A stretch of 41,570 nucleotides of DNA from an uncultured Eubacteriales bacterium (GTDB lineage: Bacteria; Bacillota; Clostridia; Christensenellales; CAG-917), in contig ONYW01000023.1 of assembly GCA_900322215.1 (NCBI GenBank), positions 1 through 41,570 on the forward strand, read 5' to 3'. Below are positions 25,204 to 33,020 of the stretch, in pieces. Position 1 is the stretch's first letter. Every line of letters starts with the position of its first letter. The translations under genes were made by a program, and so were the position numbers. The notes under the pieces were generated by a model. It was not told the DNA's origin. It ran no database searches and was given only the letters and a program-made list of their open reading frames with translations.

Positions 25204-27363
25204 TTATATAATTCCCATCATCATATTGTAGTGCTCAATTTGATGTGTTTTTTCAAAAATCTTTTTAAAGATATCTTTATAATTCTCAACCATATCCTTG
25301 TCAATGCTTAAATGAAAATCATCATTAATCGTATGCGAGCCTGTATTAATATAAGGCAATAGCGTTTTACAAATAAGTTTGTCTTGCCCTTCAAATTCAT
25401 CTATTAGTTTAGAGTAATCCTTGTGGCCAATAATGTTAAAATAGTGTTCTAATATCCTTCTCATTGTATTGCATATTAGAGAACTATCTGTTGTTGGATC
25501 TTTGTATTCTTGCCAAAGTAATTCATACGAAGATTTAATTTGGTTTTCATCATATCCAGTTATGGTGGTTATTTCGTTACTTTTTCTTAATACCCAAAAA
25601 TGTTCTTTAGTCTTGCAAATATTATTGCGTCTGTCTTTAAAGCAGACTTCTTGATGAAAATATATGTTATGCGTTAGAATAAAAATCTGTTCGATATTAG
25701 AACCATTCAAACATTTTGCAATCAGATCTCTAACAAGGTAACTAACAATGAATAAAATATTGCTGTCTAAACTTGAAATAGGATCGTCTATAATAAGAAT
25801 CTTATTCTTTACAGATGAATCTTTATCTAACGAACCTTTTACAAGTTGGTAAAAGTATAAAAAAGTAATGAATCTATGTTCTCCTTCGCTTAACGTTTCC
25901 TTAACTTCACTTCCATCTGCACGAATTAGTCTGTATGAAACATCGTCCTTTTTTTCTATTTTAAAACCGTTGAAGCCGAATCCTTTTAACAAATTATTGA
26001 TTTCATCTATAGCATTATCAATGCTAACGATATTTGCTCTTTTATCAACAATTTCTGAAATGCAGGCATTTTTTTCATCCTCTTTGAGTTTTTTATATCC
26101 AAGCAAATTAAGCATACCTTTATTTTTACCATCTAAAGACTTTTTGTAATCTTTTATGACCGTTGCAAGCTGATTGTTTGCGATATAATCCCAAAGTGTA
26201 GTAGAAAAATCTTTTCGTGCCTTGGTTATGTTCTTTGCCAATGTATTATTATCATTAATTTGTTTGTTAAAAGCATTGATTTCCGTACTAATGATGTTGA
26301 TAATAAGTGTTGTATCCTCTAAAACACATGGTGTTGCAGGGTTTTGTAACTTATTTGTTATTGACGAAAGATTCTTGTTAATGGTTTCCAATAAATCATT
26401 TTTATGACTGAAAAGATTAATTCCATTAATAAAGGGGATATCATTTAACACATTTTGCAAATTATCAAAGAACTCAATCGTATCGTTTTTCCTCTGCTCA
26501 TAATTGCTATTTAATTGTTTTAACAATTCAATTGATTGAGTATATGTTTCATTAAAAATGTTATTCAATTCCTCAATGGTTGGCGCAGGAATCTTTTGTT
26601 GACAAAATGGACAAACTTTGTCATCCGATAAATAATTAATCCCTTGACTAACCCAATTGATGTTCCCAAGTTTCTCAATAAATTTGGAGAAAATGGAATC
26701 AGAACTATTCACGATTCTTTCTGATAGAATAGGATCTGTTTCTAATTCTTTAAAATTAATACAAAAATTCGCTATTTCTGCGTACTCTATAACTTCTTTT
26801 TGAAATAATTGGTTATATGTAGTTTTCAGCTCATCAAGCGTGGTATTGCATTGATTTCCATTATAGGAATCCTTACATTTCTGCGCAAATACCTTCATGG
26901 AACCCCTATAACCTTTTAGTGCTTCGGGGAATACAGATCCAACCTGTTTTTCAACATTCCAACAATTTTGTTCATATTCAAACAATAAGTTATTTATCTC
27001 TATTTGAAGGGCGTCAATTGAATTTTGGTATTTTAGAATATCATTTTCCATCTCATGTTTTTCTTTTTCTTTTTCTTCAATAAAAGTTAGGGCTTCAACA
27101 GCAGATTCGCCTATTGTAAATATCCCTTGGATTGCATTTTTATCCCGAAAATTCGATTCAACAAAAGATTTATTATAAACTAATACTTCGCTATCGGAAT
27201 CGTTAACTAAACATCCATTGGTAAGATTATTTTTGTCGTCTAGAAAACTGGAAATAGTTGTTTTCCCGGAACCGTTGCCGCCAAAGATATAGTTAATTTG
27301 GTATGGTTCAAACTCCATACTTTTGATGGTGGCCTTATTGGCTATTTTTATTGTTTTTATCAT
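25204..27363 (-). CDS. RloC/PrrC-like AAA_13 ATPase with zinc hook, putative anticodon nuclease
   Basis: The protein has 719 residues. Walker A GGNGSGKTT (about 28-36) is followed by VYNKSFVESNFRDKNAIQGIFTIGE, typical of the AAA_13 family. Long coiled coils flank a zinc-hook-like CPFCQQ near residue 252, as in RloC and Rad50-type proteins. The ABC-type signature precedes Walker B ILIIDDPISSLDSN (about 521) and the H-loop ILTHN (about 561). The C-terminal part has R-x3-E in RRILE (about 636) and, 38 residues after the Glu, GSH, resembling the R-x3-E...H triad of PrrC/RloC anticodon nucleases. Known relatives cut tRNA anticodons when a linked R-M system is attacked. The start overlaps the endonuclease stop as ATGA. 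Confidence 0.8.
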   Translation of the reverse strand: MIKTIKIANKATIKSMEFEPYQINYIFGGNGSGKTTISSFLDDKNNLTNGCLVNDSDSEVLVYNKSFVESNFRDKNAIQGIFTIGESAVEALTFIEEKEKEKHEMENDILKYQNSIDALQIEINNLLFEYEQNCWNVEKQVGSVFPEALKGYRGSMKVFAQKCKDSYNGNQCNTTLDELKTTYNQLFQKEVIEYAEIANFCINFKELETDPILSERIVNSSDSIFSKFIEKLGNINWVSQGINYLSDDKVCPFCQQKIPAPTIEELNNIFNETYTQSIELLKQLNSNYEQRKNDTIEFFDNLQNVLNDIPFINGINLFSHKNDLLETINKNLSSITNKLQNPATPCVLEDTTLIINIISTEINAFNKQINDNNTLAKNITKARKDFSTTLWDYIANNQLATVIKDYKKSLDGKNKGMLNLLGYKKLKEDEKNACISEIVDKRANIVSIDNAIDEINNLLKGFGFNGFKIEKKDDVSYRLIRADGSEVKETLSEGEHRFITFLYFYQLVKGSLDKDSSVKNKILIIDDPISSLDSNILFIVSYLVRDLIAKCLNGSNIEQIFILTHNIYFHQEVCFKDRRNNICKTKEHFWVLRKSNEITTITGYDENQIKSSYELLWQEYKDPTTDSSLICNTMRRILEHYFNIIGHKDYSKLIDEFEGQDKLICKTLLPYINTGSHTINDDFHLSIDKDMVENYKDIFKKIFEKTHQIEHYNMMMGII

Positions 27364-29345
27364 TGGTCAATCCTTTTCAGTTGTTGTTTTAGTTCTTGGT
27401 CATACCACAAATTGGGTGCAACAATGGATTTAAATGCAGTTTCAAATATGCCATACAAATGCGAATATGTCAGGCGTTTTTCAATAATATTTTTAATTTC
27501 TTCAGTATTGCAAGGTATTATTTTCATTCCTTCGATACATCTTTCGCCATCATTTGAATAATAGGGGCTATTCTTGCGGCTACGGAAATCAGCGACGACA
27601 TTAACATGAAGGAAGGTGGTAGCAAATAAACAATAGGCTTCTTCGTTGTGCGACAATAGATAGTCACCCAAATGACGAGATACAGGTTCCATTTCCATAC
27701 GGCGTTGATTGGTGCTATTTGCTAAGGTCGCCTCTATTAGCAAAGTGTGCGCAGGGTAGAACTCTGTTGCTTCGTAGTGATATGTAATGTCTTCATGCCC
27801 GCCGGCGGCGTGCGTTATTGGAAGAAGATCAGCATCCAATGACAAATTCATATATTCCAATACTTTCCCTTGCCGCCTGGATACTTTATACCAAATAATA
27901 GCAAGGATGTACTCAAAAATGGTCGGGATATCTGCATTGTTGGTAACATCTGAACGAATCTCGTCATCGGCACGCTTTTCAAACTTGGTCAGTAGACTAA
28001 TTAGTACATCATCCGAGAAACGTTCATCAATCATCTTATTAAAACGTTGATAACGTTCTTGATCTACATAATTTTGAATGTCAAATAAATTACGGACTTG
28101 TACACCATACAATTCTTCTGCTTTACTGAATATCTGTGCTTGAGTAACATCAAAGACTTTGTTTATTTCGGAAAGTGAACAATTTTGGTGTAATTTGTTT
28201 GAAGACGCAAATGCGATTTCAAGCAAATCGTTTTTAATAATACTAAAATAGCAACTCGGAATAATATCGAGCTTGACTTTATTATCTTGGAATAGAACAG
28301 TATCAGTGGTCTTGAAATATCGCCGATTTAAATCAAAATAATCGTCGAGCAGGCTTTTGGCTTTGAACAAATGAAGAAGATTGAAGAATTCTTCTTTAAA
28401 TGCGACGTCATCATTTATCTCGAATATTTTGCGGTTGGTATGAACTGTTCTCACGCCGTTTTTTTGAATGCGACTCTTTGAAACGGTGTTGAACAAATAA
28501 AATTTCCAAGATAATCTTGGCTTACCCGACAGTTTATTGGCCGCATCAAATAGTTTTAATGCCGATGGGGTGTCTTGATGGGCTTTGAAAAGCAATAATG
28601 CATTATACAAGTTCAGATAGGCAATATCGTACTCTCTGCTTTTTCGATTCATGCCTATTTCCATCATTAAATATTCATCAACCGTTGGCGCACTAAGAAA
28701 CATCGCCTTAGCCTCTTGATAGTTCGGCATATCCAAGATAACGGATAGGATTGCATCATTTATTGATTCTTTCCCGGCGCGGATGTCCCGTATGTTTGCT
28801 ATTATCTGTTTCATTTTTGCCTTGTCTGTCGCGAGAGGAAGCAAATATGCAAATTCGTCTTTACTAAGCTCGCCAAACTCTGACAGCAAATAAGCAAGTA
28901 TGAGGTATGGACGAATAACAGAATCTTCAAACGGAATAGATGTTTTTAATAACTGTTTGAAGTATACAAAACTATCGGCAGGGATCTGCAAAATGTTGTT
29001 TTTGTCAAACTTCCCACATTCAGCAATAGACAATAAGGCTTGTCCGGCAGGAGTGAGACGTCTTTCATCGGTAATAAGCCCTATATCGACCAATCCGGAA
29101 GTTTTTTCACGCGCGTCCTTATCTTTTCTCGGAGCATCTTTATCCTCAATGAAACCTTTTCCCTTAATAAAATTATAGTATTGAGTTTGCAATGTGCTGT
29201 TGGAGGTCCAATTGGCGGAACCGTTTGCAGGCAACGCCCAAAACTCATTAAGGAGTTTTAATTGCTCCTCAATTTTCCTATTGAATTCTACCATTCGGAA
29301 ACTTGTCGTACCAAGTGACCAACAATAACTTTTGTACGCTGGCAT
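27360..29345 (-). CDS. AlwI-family type IIS restriction endonuclease
   Basis: The 661-residue protein opens with YCWSLGTTSFR, the W-x-LG-TT-x-R start of AlwI-like enzymes, followed by the winged-helix-like region REKTSGLVDIGLITDERRLTPAGQALL. The catalytic region near residues 520-560 reads GGHEDITYHYEATE...LLIEATLANSTNQRRMEMEPVSRHL, matching the family's P/E-D...EVTL...Q...E..PV.RH pattern, a PD-(D/E)xK variant. Relatives cut a few bases outside asymmetric sites of the GGATC/GAGTC type; the site here cannot be read. AAGGAG precedes ATG 29345, ten bases after the methyltransferase stop. The four-base ATGA overlap with the ATPase gene implies tight coupling. Confidence 0.82.
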   Translation of the reverse strand: MPAYKSYCWSLGTTSFRMVEFNRKIEEQLKLLNEFWALPANGSANWTSNSTLQTQYYNFIKGKGFIEDKDAPRKDKDAREKTSGLVDIGLITDERRLTPAGQALLSIAECGKFDKNNILQIPADSFVYFKQLLKTSIPFEDSVIRPYLILAYLLSEFGELSKDEFAYLLPLATDKAKMKQIIANIRDIRAGKESINDAILSVILDMPNYQEAKAMFLSAPTVDEYLMMEIGMNRKSREYDIAYLNLYNALLLFKAHQDTPSALKLFDAANKLSGKPRLSWKFYLFNTVSKSRIQKNGVRTVHTNRKIFEINDDVAFKEEFFNLLHLFKAKSLLDDYFDLNRRYFKTTDTVLFQDNKVKLDIIPSCYFSIIKNDLLEIAFASSNKLHQNCSLSEINKVFDVTQAQIFSKAEELYGVQVRNLFDIQNYVDQERYQRFNKMIDERFSDDVLISLLTKFEKRADDEIRSDVTNNADIPTIFEYILAIIWYKVSRRQGKVLEYMNLSLDADLLPITHAAGGHEDITYHYEATEFYPAHTLLIEATLANSTNQRRMEMEPVSRHLGDYLLSHNEEAYCLFATTFLHVNVVADFRSRKNSPYYSNDGERCIEGMKIIPCNTEEIKNIIEKRLTYSHLYGIFETAFKSIVAPNLWYDQELKQQLKRIDQ

Positions 29346-29355
29346 ATTTTTCTCC

Positions 29356-31494
29356 TTAATAATTTACAATCAACACCTCTTCTGCTTTAGAGGTTTTATC
29401 TTTGGTTTGGTAATTGGAATTTGAGTAGTTGTAATCTAAATAAATCACTCTATATTTATCTATATTACTGTTTATCCAATCAAGCAAGATCCTATTTTCT
29501 TTGCCTTTTGAATGTAAGACATTGGATAATGCAAAACGAATTCCTCTTTCATGAAGGGAGTCAAGGTATTTCAGTAACTCTTTTTCGAGATTTTCGTTCC
29601 ATCCGTCTTGCTCATTATAGGTCGCGCAAGTAATCAGATACGGAGGGTCTGCATATACAAAGGTTTTATCGTTCCAATCACAATTGGAAAGTTCTCGAAA
29701 ATCATAACTTTCAAAGGTATAATCACCGCTTTTTAATCTATCAATGAATGAAGAAAGCTTTTCCCTCATCTTTTTATTAAAATCGCGCTTTCCGGCGGGC
29801 AAATTGAATTCGCCTTTGGAATTAAAACGGATTTGATTATTAAAGGAATAAATCACCAAAACATAAAGCATTACATAATAATAGTAATCTTGGTTTGTAT
29901 GATGATTGAAATCATCGCGCAATCGTTTGAATCCTTCGGTATTGTATTTAGACAAACCGTCGGCACTGTTGCATCCATAATATTCATATCCAAAAGTATC
30001 CGAATCGGACAAATTATATTTTTTTATAATCGAATCAATCAATTCAAACGTAGATTTTTTATCGAGATTCTTAAAGGTGCCAAACATATACCTCAACAAA
30101 GAATTGTTATCATTAAAAACTACTTTGTTGCATGGAACATTAATGCCAACATTGCCGCCGCCACAGAATAAATCAATGAATAAATCGATATCCTGAGGGA
30201 AATGTGGTAGTATTTGAGGCAATAATTTGAATTTGCCTCCAGTATAGTTCAGAGGAGACTGAATCAATTCTTTTTGTTTGTAATCATAACACTCGCAGAG
30301 GAAAAGCCGCTCTTCATTCCCTGTAATATTTGACTTGCCTGCACTAAAAGCTCTATACTCTTCTGAAAAAACTTTAACACGACCTTTCCGAGAAAGGATG
30401 CGCATTATATCTTCATCTGAAATTTTGGCATTAGAGCGCCCATTGCCTTTTTCTGCCATGTTGTTGTAAGACAGTAAAATGTACTTTGCTTTTATGTGTG
30501 CAACTAAATCTTCAAATGCTTTTGCCGCACTTGATGTACAGTAATCACTTTTTAGAGAAGAACGATCCATTTTGAGGGCAACGCCCTTAACTTTCGGCTT
30601 TTCCCACTTTGCAACATTTTCAAGTAGGTGATAAGCATCGCAATACTGCCTTGAATTATAGGGTGGATCAATATAGACCAAGTCGGCTTCTATTCTGTTA
30701 ACGAGGATGTTTGCGTCTTCATTATAGCATTGATTATTCTCATTGTTGTCATTACTTGCTGTGGGGACGGCGAGTTCAAGGTGCTTTTCAAACGTGGCAC
30801 CTCTAATATATGCGTCGTAATGACCGCAAGTATTAGCAATTTTATCCATCGCATAGAGCAAGGAGGTAATAAGGATAGCGCGCTCTCTTGCATTAATGCT
30901 TTTGTCGTTGTACTTCTGCTCAATATCTTCTCGTATAAAGCCAATCTTAAGGCAATCGTCGTGAGAGAAGAATGTGTCGGAGAAGTTAAGCGACATATAG
31001 TTTTCTGTAGTGGGTTGTATTGCGTTATAATAACAAATGAGGTTTTTAATCTTTTCCTCATCATAATGTTCTGCGCCAAACCAAGCGATATGACAGATGT
31101 AGTTAAAATACAGAATGTCGTTCGTAATCAGTTTTTTGTTTGCGAAAGCGGAAGCAACCGATCCGGTACCCGCAAAAATGTCGGCGACAGTATTTACACC
31201 AACACATTCACGTTTAACTGTTGAGGTGATGAATTCAAGTAGTTTGTATTTGTTGCCTAAATATCTCCGATTGTTAATCTTTGTAGTCTTGTATTTGGGC
31301 TCATCAACTTTTTCCGGTTCAACTCTTAATTGTAAGGTCTTACGAAGATCCTCTATCGTTTCTTCGCTCCAGATATATCTACCGCTATCCGTTGTAGAAA
31401 TGCTTATTAAGTTGTTTTTAAGCAGATAATAAAAGGTCGAGCGACTAATGCTCAACTCTTTTAGTATTTCATTTGATGTTAATGCAACTGGCAT
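29356..31494 (-). CDS. Fused double-domain adenine-N6 DNA methyltransferase with N-terminal HTH
   Basis: The protein has 712 residues. Residues 1-60 form a MerR/excisionase-like helix-turn-helix (TSNEILKELSISRSTFYYLLKNNLI...RYIWSEETIEDLRK). Domain 1 has NRRYLGNKYKLLEFI (about 73), the SAM loop DIFAGTGSVASAFA and the catalytic YIDPPYNSRQY (about 275). Domain 2 has LNYTGGKFKLLPQI (about 418), FIDLFCGGGNVG and VYADPPYLIT (about 615), the D12/Dam class. Two fused adenine methylases, as in M.FokI, suit an asymmetric type IIS site, one domain per strand; they would protect against the AlwI-like enzyme next door. GGAGA precedes ATG 31494. The HTH could let the enzyme repress its own promoter. Confidence 0.88.
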   Translation of the reverse strand: MPVALTSNEILKELSISRSTFYYLLKNNLISISTTDSGRYIWSEETIEDLRKTLQLRVEPEKVDEPKYKTTKINNRRYLGNKYKLLEFITSTVKRECVGVNTVADIFAGTGSVASAFANKKLITNDILYFNYICHIAWFGAEHYDEEKIKNLICYYNAIQPTTENYMSLNFSDTFFSHDDCLKIGFIREDIEQKYNDKSINARERAILITSLLYAMDKIANTCGHYDAYIRGATFEKHLELAVPTASNDNNENNQCYNEDANILVNRIEADLVYIDPPYNSRQYCDAYHLLENVAKWEKPKVKGVALKMDRSSLKSDYCTSSAAKAFEDLVAHIKAKYILLSYNNMAEKGNGRSNAKISDEDIMRILSRKGRVKVFSEEYRAFSAGKSNITGNEERLFLCECYDYKQKELIQSPLNYTGGKFKLLPQILPHFPQDIDLFIDLFCGGGNVGINVPCNKVVFNDNNSLLRYMFGTFKNLDKKSTFELIDSIIKKYNLSDSDTFGYEYYGCNSADGLSKYNTEGFKRLRDDFNHHTNQDYYYYVMLYVLVIYSFNNQIRFNSKGEFNLPAGKRDFNKKMREKLSSFIDRLKSGDYTFESYDFRELSNCDWNDKTFVYADPPYLITCATYNEQDGWNENLEKELLKYLDSLHERGIRFALSNVLHSKGKENRILLDWINSNIDKYRVIYLDYNYSNSNYQTKDKTSKAEEVLIVNY

Positions 31495-31536
31495 AACTTA
31501 TCTCCTTATGCAACTAAAAATCGCTTCTCTTTGGAC

Positions 31537-31565
31537 ATTATACCATATATTAATACAAAATACAA
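31537..31565 (-). promoter_or_regulatory. Promoter of the defence operon
   Basis: Minus-strand -35 TTGTAT (31565-31560), 17-base spacer, perfect -10 TATAAT (31542-31537). The start would be near 31530, giving a 35-base leader to the methyltransferase. It fires away from the mobilisation module. Confidence 0.75.
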
Positions 31566-31759
31566 GATATAATGAATGCAAAAACGAGTTTTTTGGATGC
31601 ACTTCAAAAAACGCATCCATTACAAACTCGGGTTTCCCGATTGTTCGGCGCGCCGACGGCGCCGCCATACGAAATAGCGAATTTTAGCTATTTTCTTATC
31701 CTGCTCTATAAAAAGGGCGAATAGCTAAAAGATAGCCAAAAAATTTTTCAAAAAAGTGC
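31566..31759. other. Divergent spacer between defence operon and mobilisation module
   Basis: It holds several short palindromes (GGATGC...GCATCC, CGGGTTTCCCG, GGCGCGCC, AATAGC...GCTATT) and an unusually GC-rich patch at 31650-31668. No credible gene is present. Confidence 0.4.
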
Positions 31760-31787
31760 TAAGGTGTTTGCTACAACGAACACCTTA
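31760..31787. repeat. 9-base inverted repeat upstream of leader RNA promoter
   Basis: TAAGGTGTT (31760-31768) and AACACCTTA (31779-31787) are perfect complements with a 10-base centre, directly before the -35 box. It may be an operator or recombinase-related site. Confidence 0.5.
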
Positions 31788-31790
31788 ACC

Positions 31791-31819
31791 TTTACAAAGA
31801 CATTTGAAAGTGATATAAT
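31791..31819 (+). promoter_or_regulatory. Promoter of the leader RNA
   Basis: -35 TTTACA (31791-31796), 17-base spacer, perfect -10 TATAAT (31814-31819). Confidence 0.75.
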
Positions 31820-31825
31820 GTAGCT

Positions 31826-32050
31826 ACAAGCTGAATATGGGCGAAGGGGTTCCGTTGAATGCCTTTGCTGACGTTCGTTAAGCGATTATACTTGGCAGAA
31901 GCCGTATTGACTTAAACCGCATTAAAACCCAAGAGCGGGCGGAGAGAACAGTACGAAACCGCGAACCATGAGACTTCGGGCGAACAGATAGACCTTATTT
32001 TTGCGTTGCAGAAACGCACGTAAGGTTTTGTCTGTTCGCCCTTTGTTTTT
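31826..32050 (+). ncRNA. Structured leader RNA of the mobile module
   Basis: About 225 bases between a good promoter and a strong terminator contain no ribosome-site-led ORF. The 3' half forms a long hairpin: 31978-31997 (GGGCGAACAGATAGACCTTA) with 32021-32041, enclosing a smaller TGCGTT/AACGCA stem, then TTTGTTTTT. The 5' half has further complementary patches (gcgggcgg, accgcgaacc). It precedes a tiny ORF and the regulator gene, like the attenuator leaders of clostridial integrative elements. I do not recognise the RNA family. Confidence 0.6.
31978..32050 (+). terminator. Terminator/attenuator of the leader RNA
   Basis: A stem of about 20 base pairs with a small bulge, a nested inner stem, and a T-rich tail at 32042-32050. 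Confidence 0.8.
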
Positions 32051-32092
32051 AACGGACATTCGGTTTGAATAGAGTCACAAGGAGGAATACGT

Positions 32093-32122
32093 ATGAAAGC
32101 AAGAGATAGGCCAAAGATCTGA
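32093..32122 (+). CDS. Nine-codon ORF with a strong ribosome site
   Basis: AAGGAGG lies seven bases before ATG 32093, but the frame closes after MKARDRPKI. So strong a site before so short a frame suggests a regulatory leader peptide or the stump of a gene lost by deletion. No homologue can be claimed. Confidence 0.35.
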   Translation: MKARDRPKI

Positions 32123-32153
32123 CAGCCACGAGCAGAACGAGTCATTGAAAGTA

Positions 32154-32198
32154 TTGGGAATCCCTTTCAAAATGGAAGCAGGTAAAGGGATTTCCCAA
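32154..32198. repeat. Inverted repeat TTGGGAA(T)CCCTTT
   Basis: TTGGGAATCCCTTT (32154-32167) faces AAAGGGATTTCCCAA (32184-32198), complementary apart from one extra base, with a 16-base centre. It lies between the nine-codon ORF and the regulator promoter; function unknown. Confidence 0.5.
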
Positions 32199-32314
32199 AA
32201 TCAATGATTTTCGTCAATCCGACTCGTGGATAAGTGGGAAACCCACCTTCCCCTTTTTCGGCAAGTAATTGCCAAAAATTACAGGCCCATATCTTACCGC
32301 CTGAAAAATAATCG

Positions 32315-32328
32315 TCGTATATATACGA
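32315..32328. promoter_or_regulatory. Operator 1 for the RHH regulator
   Basis: A perfect 14-base palindrome TCGTAT-AT-ATACGA, ending 8 bases before the -35 box of the regulator promoter. It differs only in its two central bases from operator 2. Confidence 0.6.
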
Positions 32329-32336
32329 GAAAGAGC

Positions 32337-32365
32337 TTGACATGCCCTCGTTAATGGTGTAGTAT
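32337..32365 (+). promoter_or_regulatory. Promoter of the RHH regulator / recombinase module
   Basis: Perfect -35 TTGACA (32337-32342), 17-base spacer, -10 TAGTAT (32360-32365). It lies between the two identical-arm palindromes. Confidence 0.8.
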
Positions 32366-32373
32366 ATGCTTAG

Positions 32374-32387
32374 TCGTATCAATACGA
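32374..32387. promoter_or_regulatory. Operator 2 for the RHH regulator
   Basis: Perfect arms TCGTAT-CA-ATACGA at about the transcription start. The centre-to-centre distance from operator 1 is 59 bases, so a bound pair would bracket the promoter. Confidence 0.6.
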
Positions 32388-32417
32388 TTATGATATTCAC
32401 CTAAGGAGATGAAAGAG

Positions 32418-32708
32418 ATGACGAAACCGAGAGCGGAAAAAGATAAGAGATATGAGGATAGACACAAGGAAGAACGGAAAGCCAAGTGTATGGTTTGGGG
32501 AACGAGCGTTGACAGAAAAGAAGCAGAAGAGATAAACGACTTCCTCGAAGAGTATGGTTACACGAAAGTCCAACTGATACGGGCGGGATATAAAGCGCTA
32601 TTAGACGAGGCCGCCGAGCATGATTTGGGATTAGCAAAGATAATGGACGGATACGATGATTTCTTTGAGAGTGAACTCGAAAAGTTCAGAAAGGATCAGG
32701 ACAAATAA
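32418..32708 (+). CDS. Ribbon-helix-helix-like transcription regulator
   Basis: The 96-residue protein has a very basic start (KPRAEKDKRYEDRHKEERKAK). Then comes an RHH-like unit: strand MVWGTSVD, helix RKEAEEINDFLEEYG and helix TKVQLIRAGYKALLDEA; an acidic tail follows. This is the build of small Arc/CopG-type repressors carried by mobile elements. ATG 32418 is nine bases after AAGGAG; the ATG at 32409 touches the SD and is rejected. Twin palindromic operators surround its promoter, so autoregulation is likely. It probably also controls the recombinase downstream. Confidence 0.7.
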   Translation: MTKPRAEKDKRYEDRHKEERKAKCMVWGTSVDRKEAEEINDFLEEYGYTKVQLIRAGYKALLDEAAEHDLGLAKIMDGYDDFFESELEKFRKDQDK

Positions 32709-32858
32709 CCTCTTCGGAAGCAAAGAACAGACACTTGACTTACGTAGGGAAAAGGATTACGCGAAAGAAGCATTGGCGTAATGGAATCCCTTTGATTCCT
32801 TGTGAGAGTGAGGGCAAAAAATACATCGGATACCCTCACCGTCCAAAAGGAATGAAAC

Positions 32859-33020
32859 ATAAACAATCAATATACCTATACAACCACCTTTGGCGAAACG
32901 GAGTATATCGTTATTGTTATGGAAAGCGATACCGCCAAAGAAACCATTACAAAGAAACTCAAAAGAGTTATATCAAGCGACGTGTCGAAGAGTGTTTTTT
33001 CGGAAGGAGAAGCAGTATGA
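32859..33020 (+). pseudogene. TnpW-like small ORF lacking a canonical start codon
   Basis: This frame encodes 53 residues resembling transposon proteins of the TnpW type: NNQYTYTTTFGETEYIVIV, then SDTAKETITKKLKRVISSD. Its TGA overlaps the recombinase ATG (ATGA), the usual arrangement of such pairs. A stop codon lies two codons before, and the only plausible initiation codon is ATA at 32859, seven bases after AAAAGGA, which is where ATG would be expected. A single ATG-to-ATA change, a rare AUA start, or a +1 shift from the ATG at 32852 would explain it. Confidence 0.5.

Noticed and set aside
31448-31687. 79-codon ORF over the defence-operon promoter
   Set aside because: It begins inside the methyltransferase on the opposite strand and has no SD site; the promoter reading explains the sequence better.
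32735-33016. 94-codon upstream extension of the serine recombinase
   Set aside because: The resolvase fold begins after 33017, where a good SD/ATG pair lies, and another frame here encodes the TnpW-like peptide.
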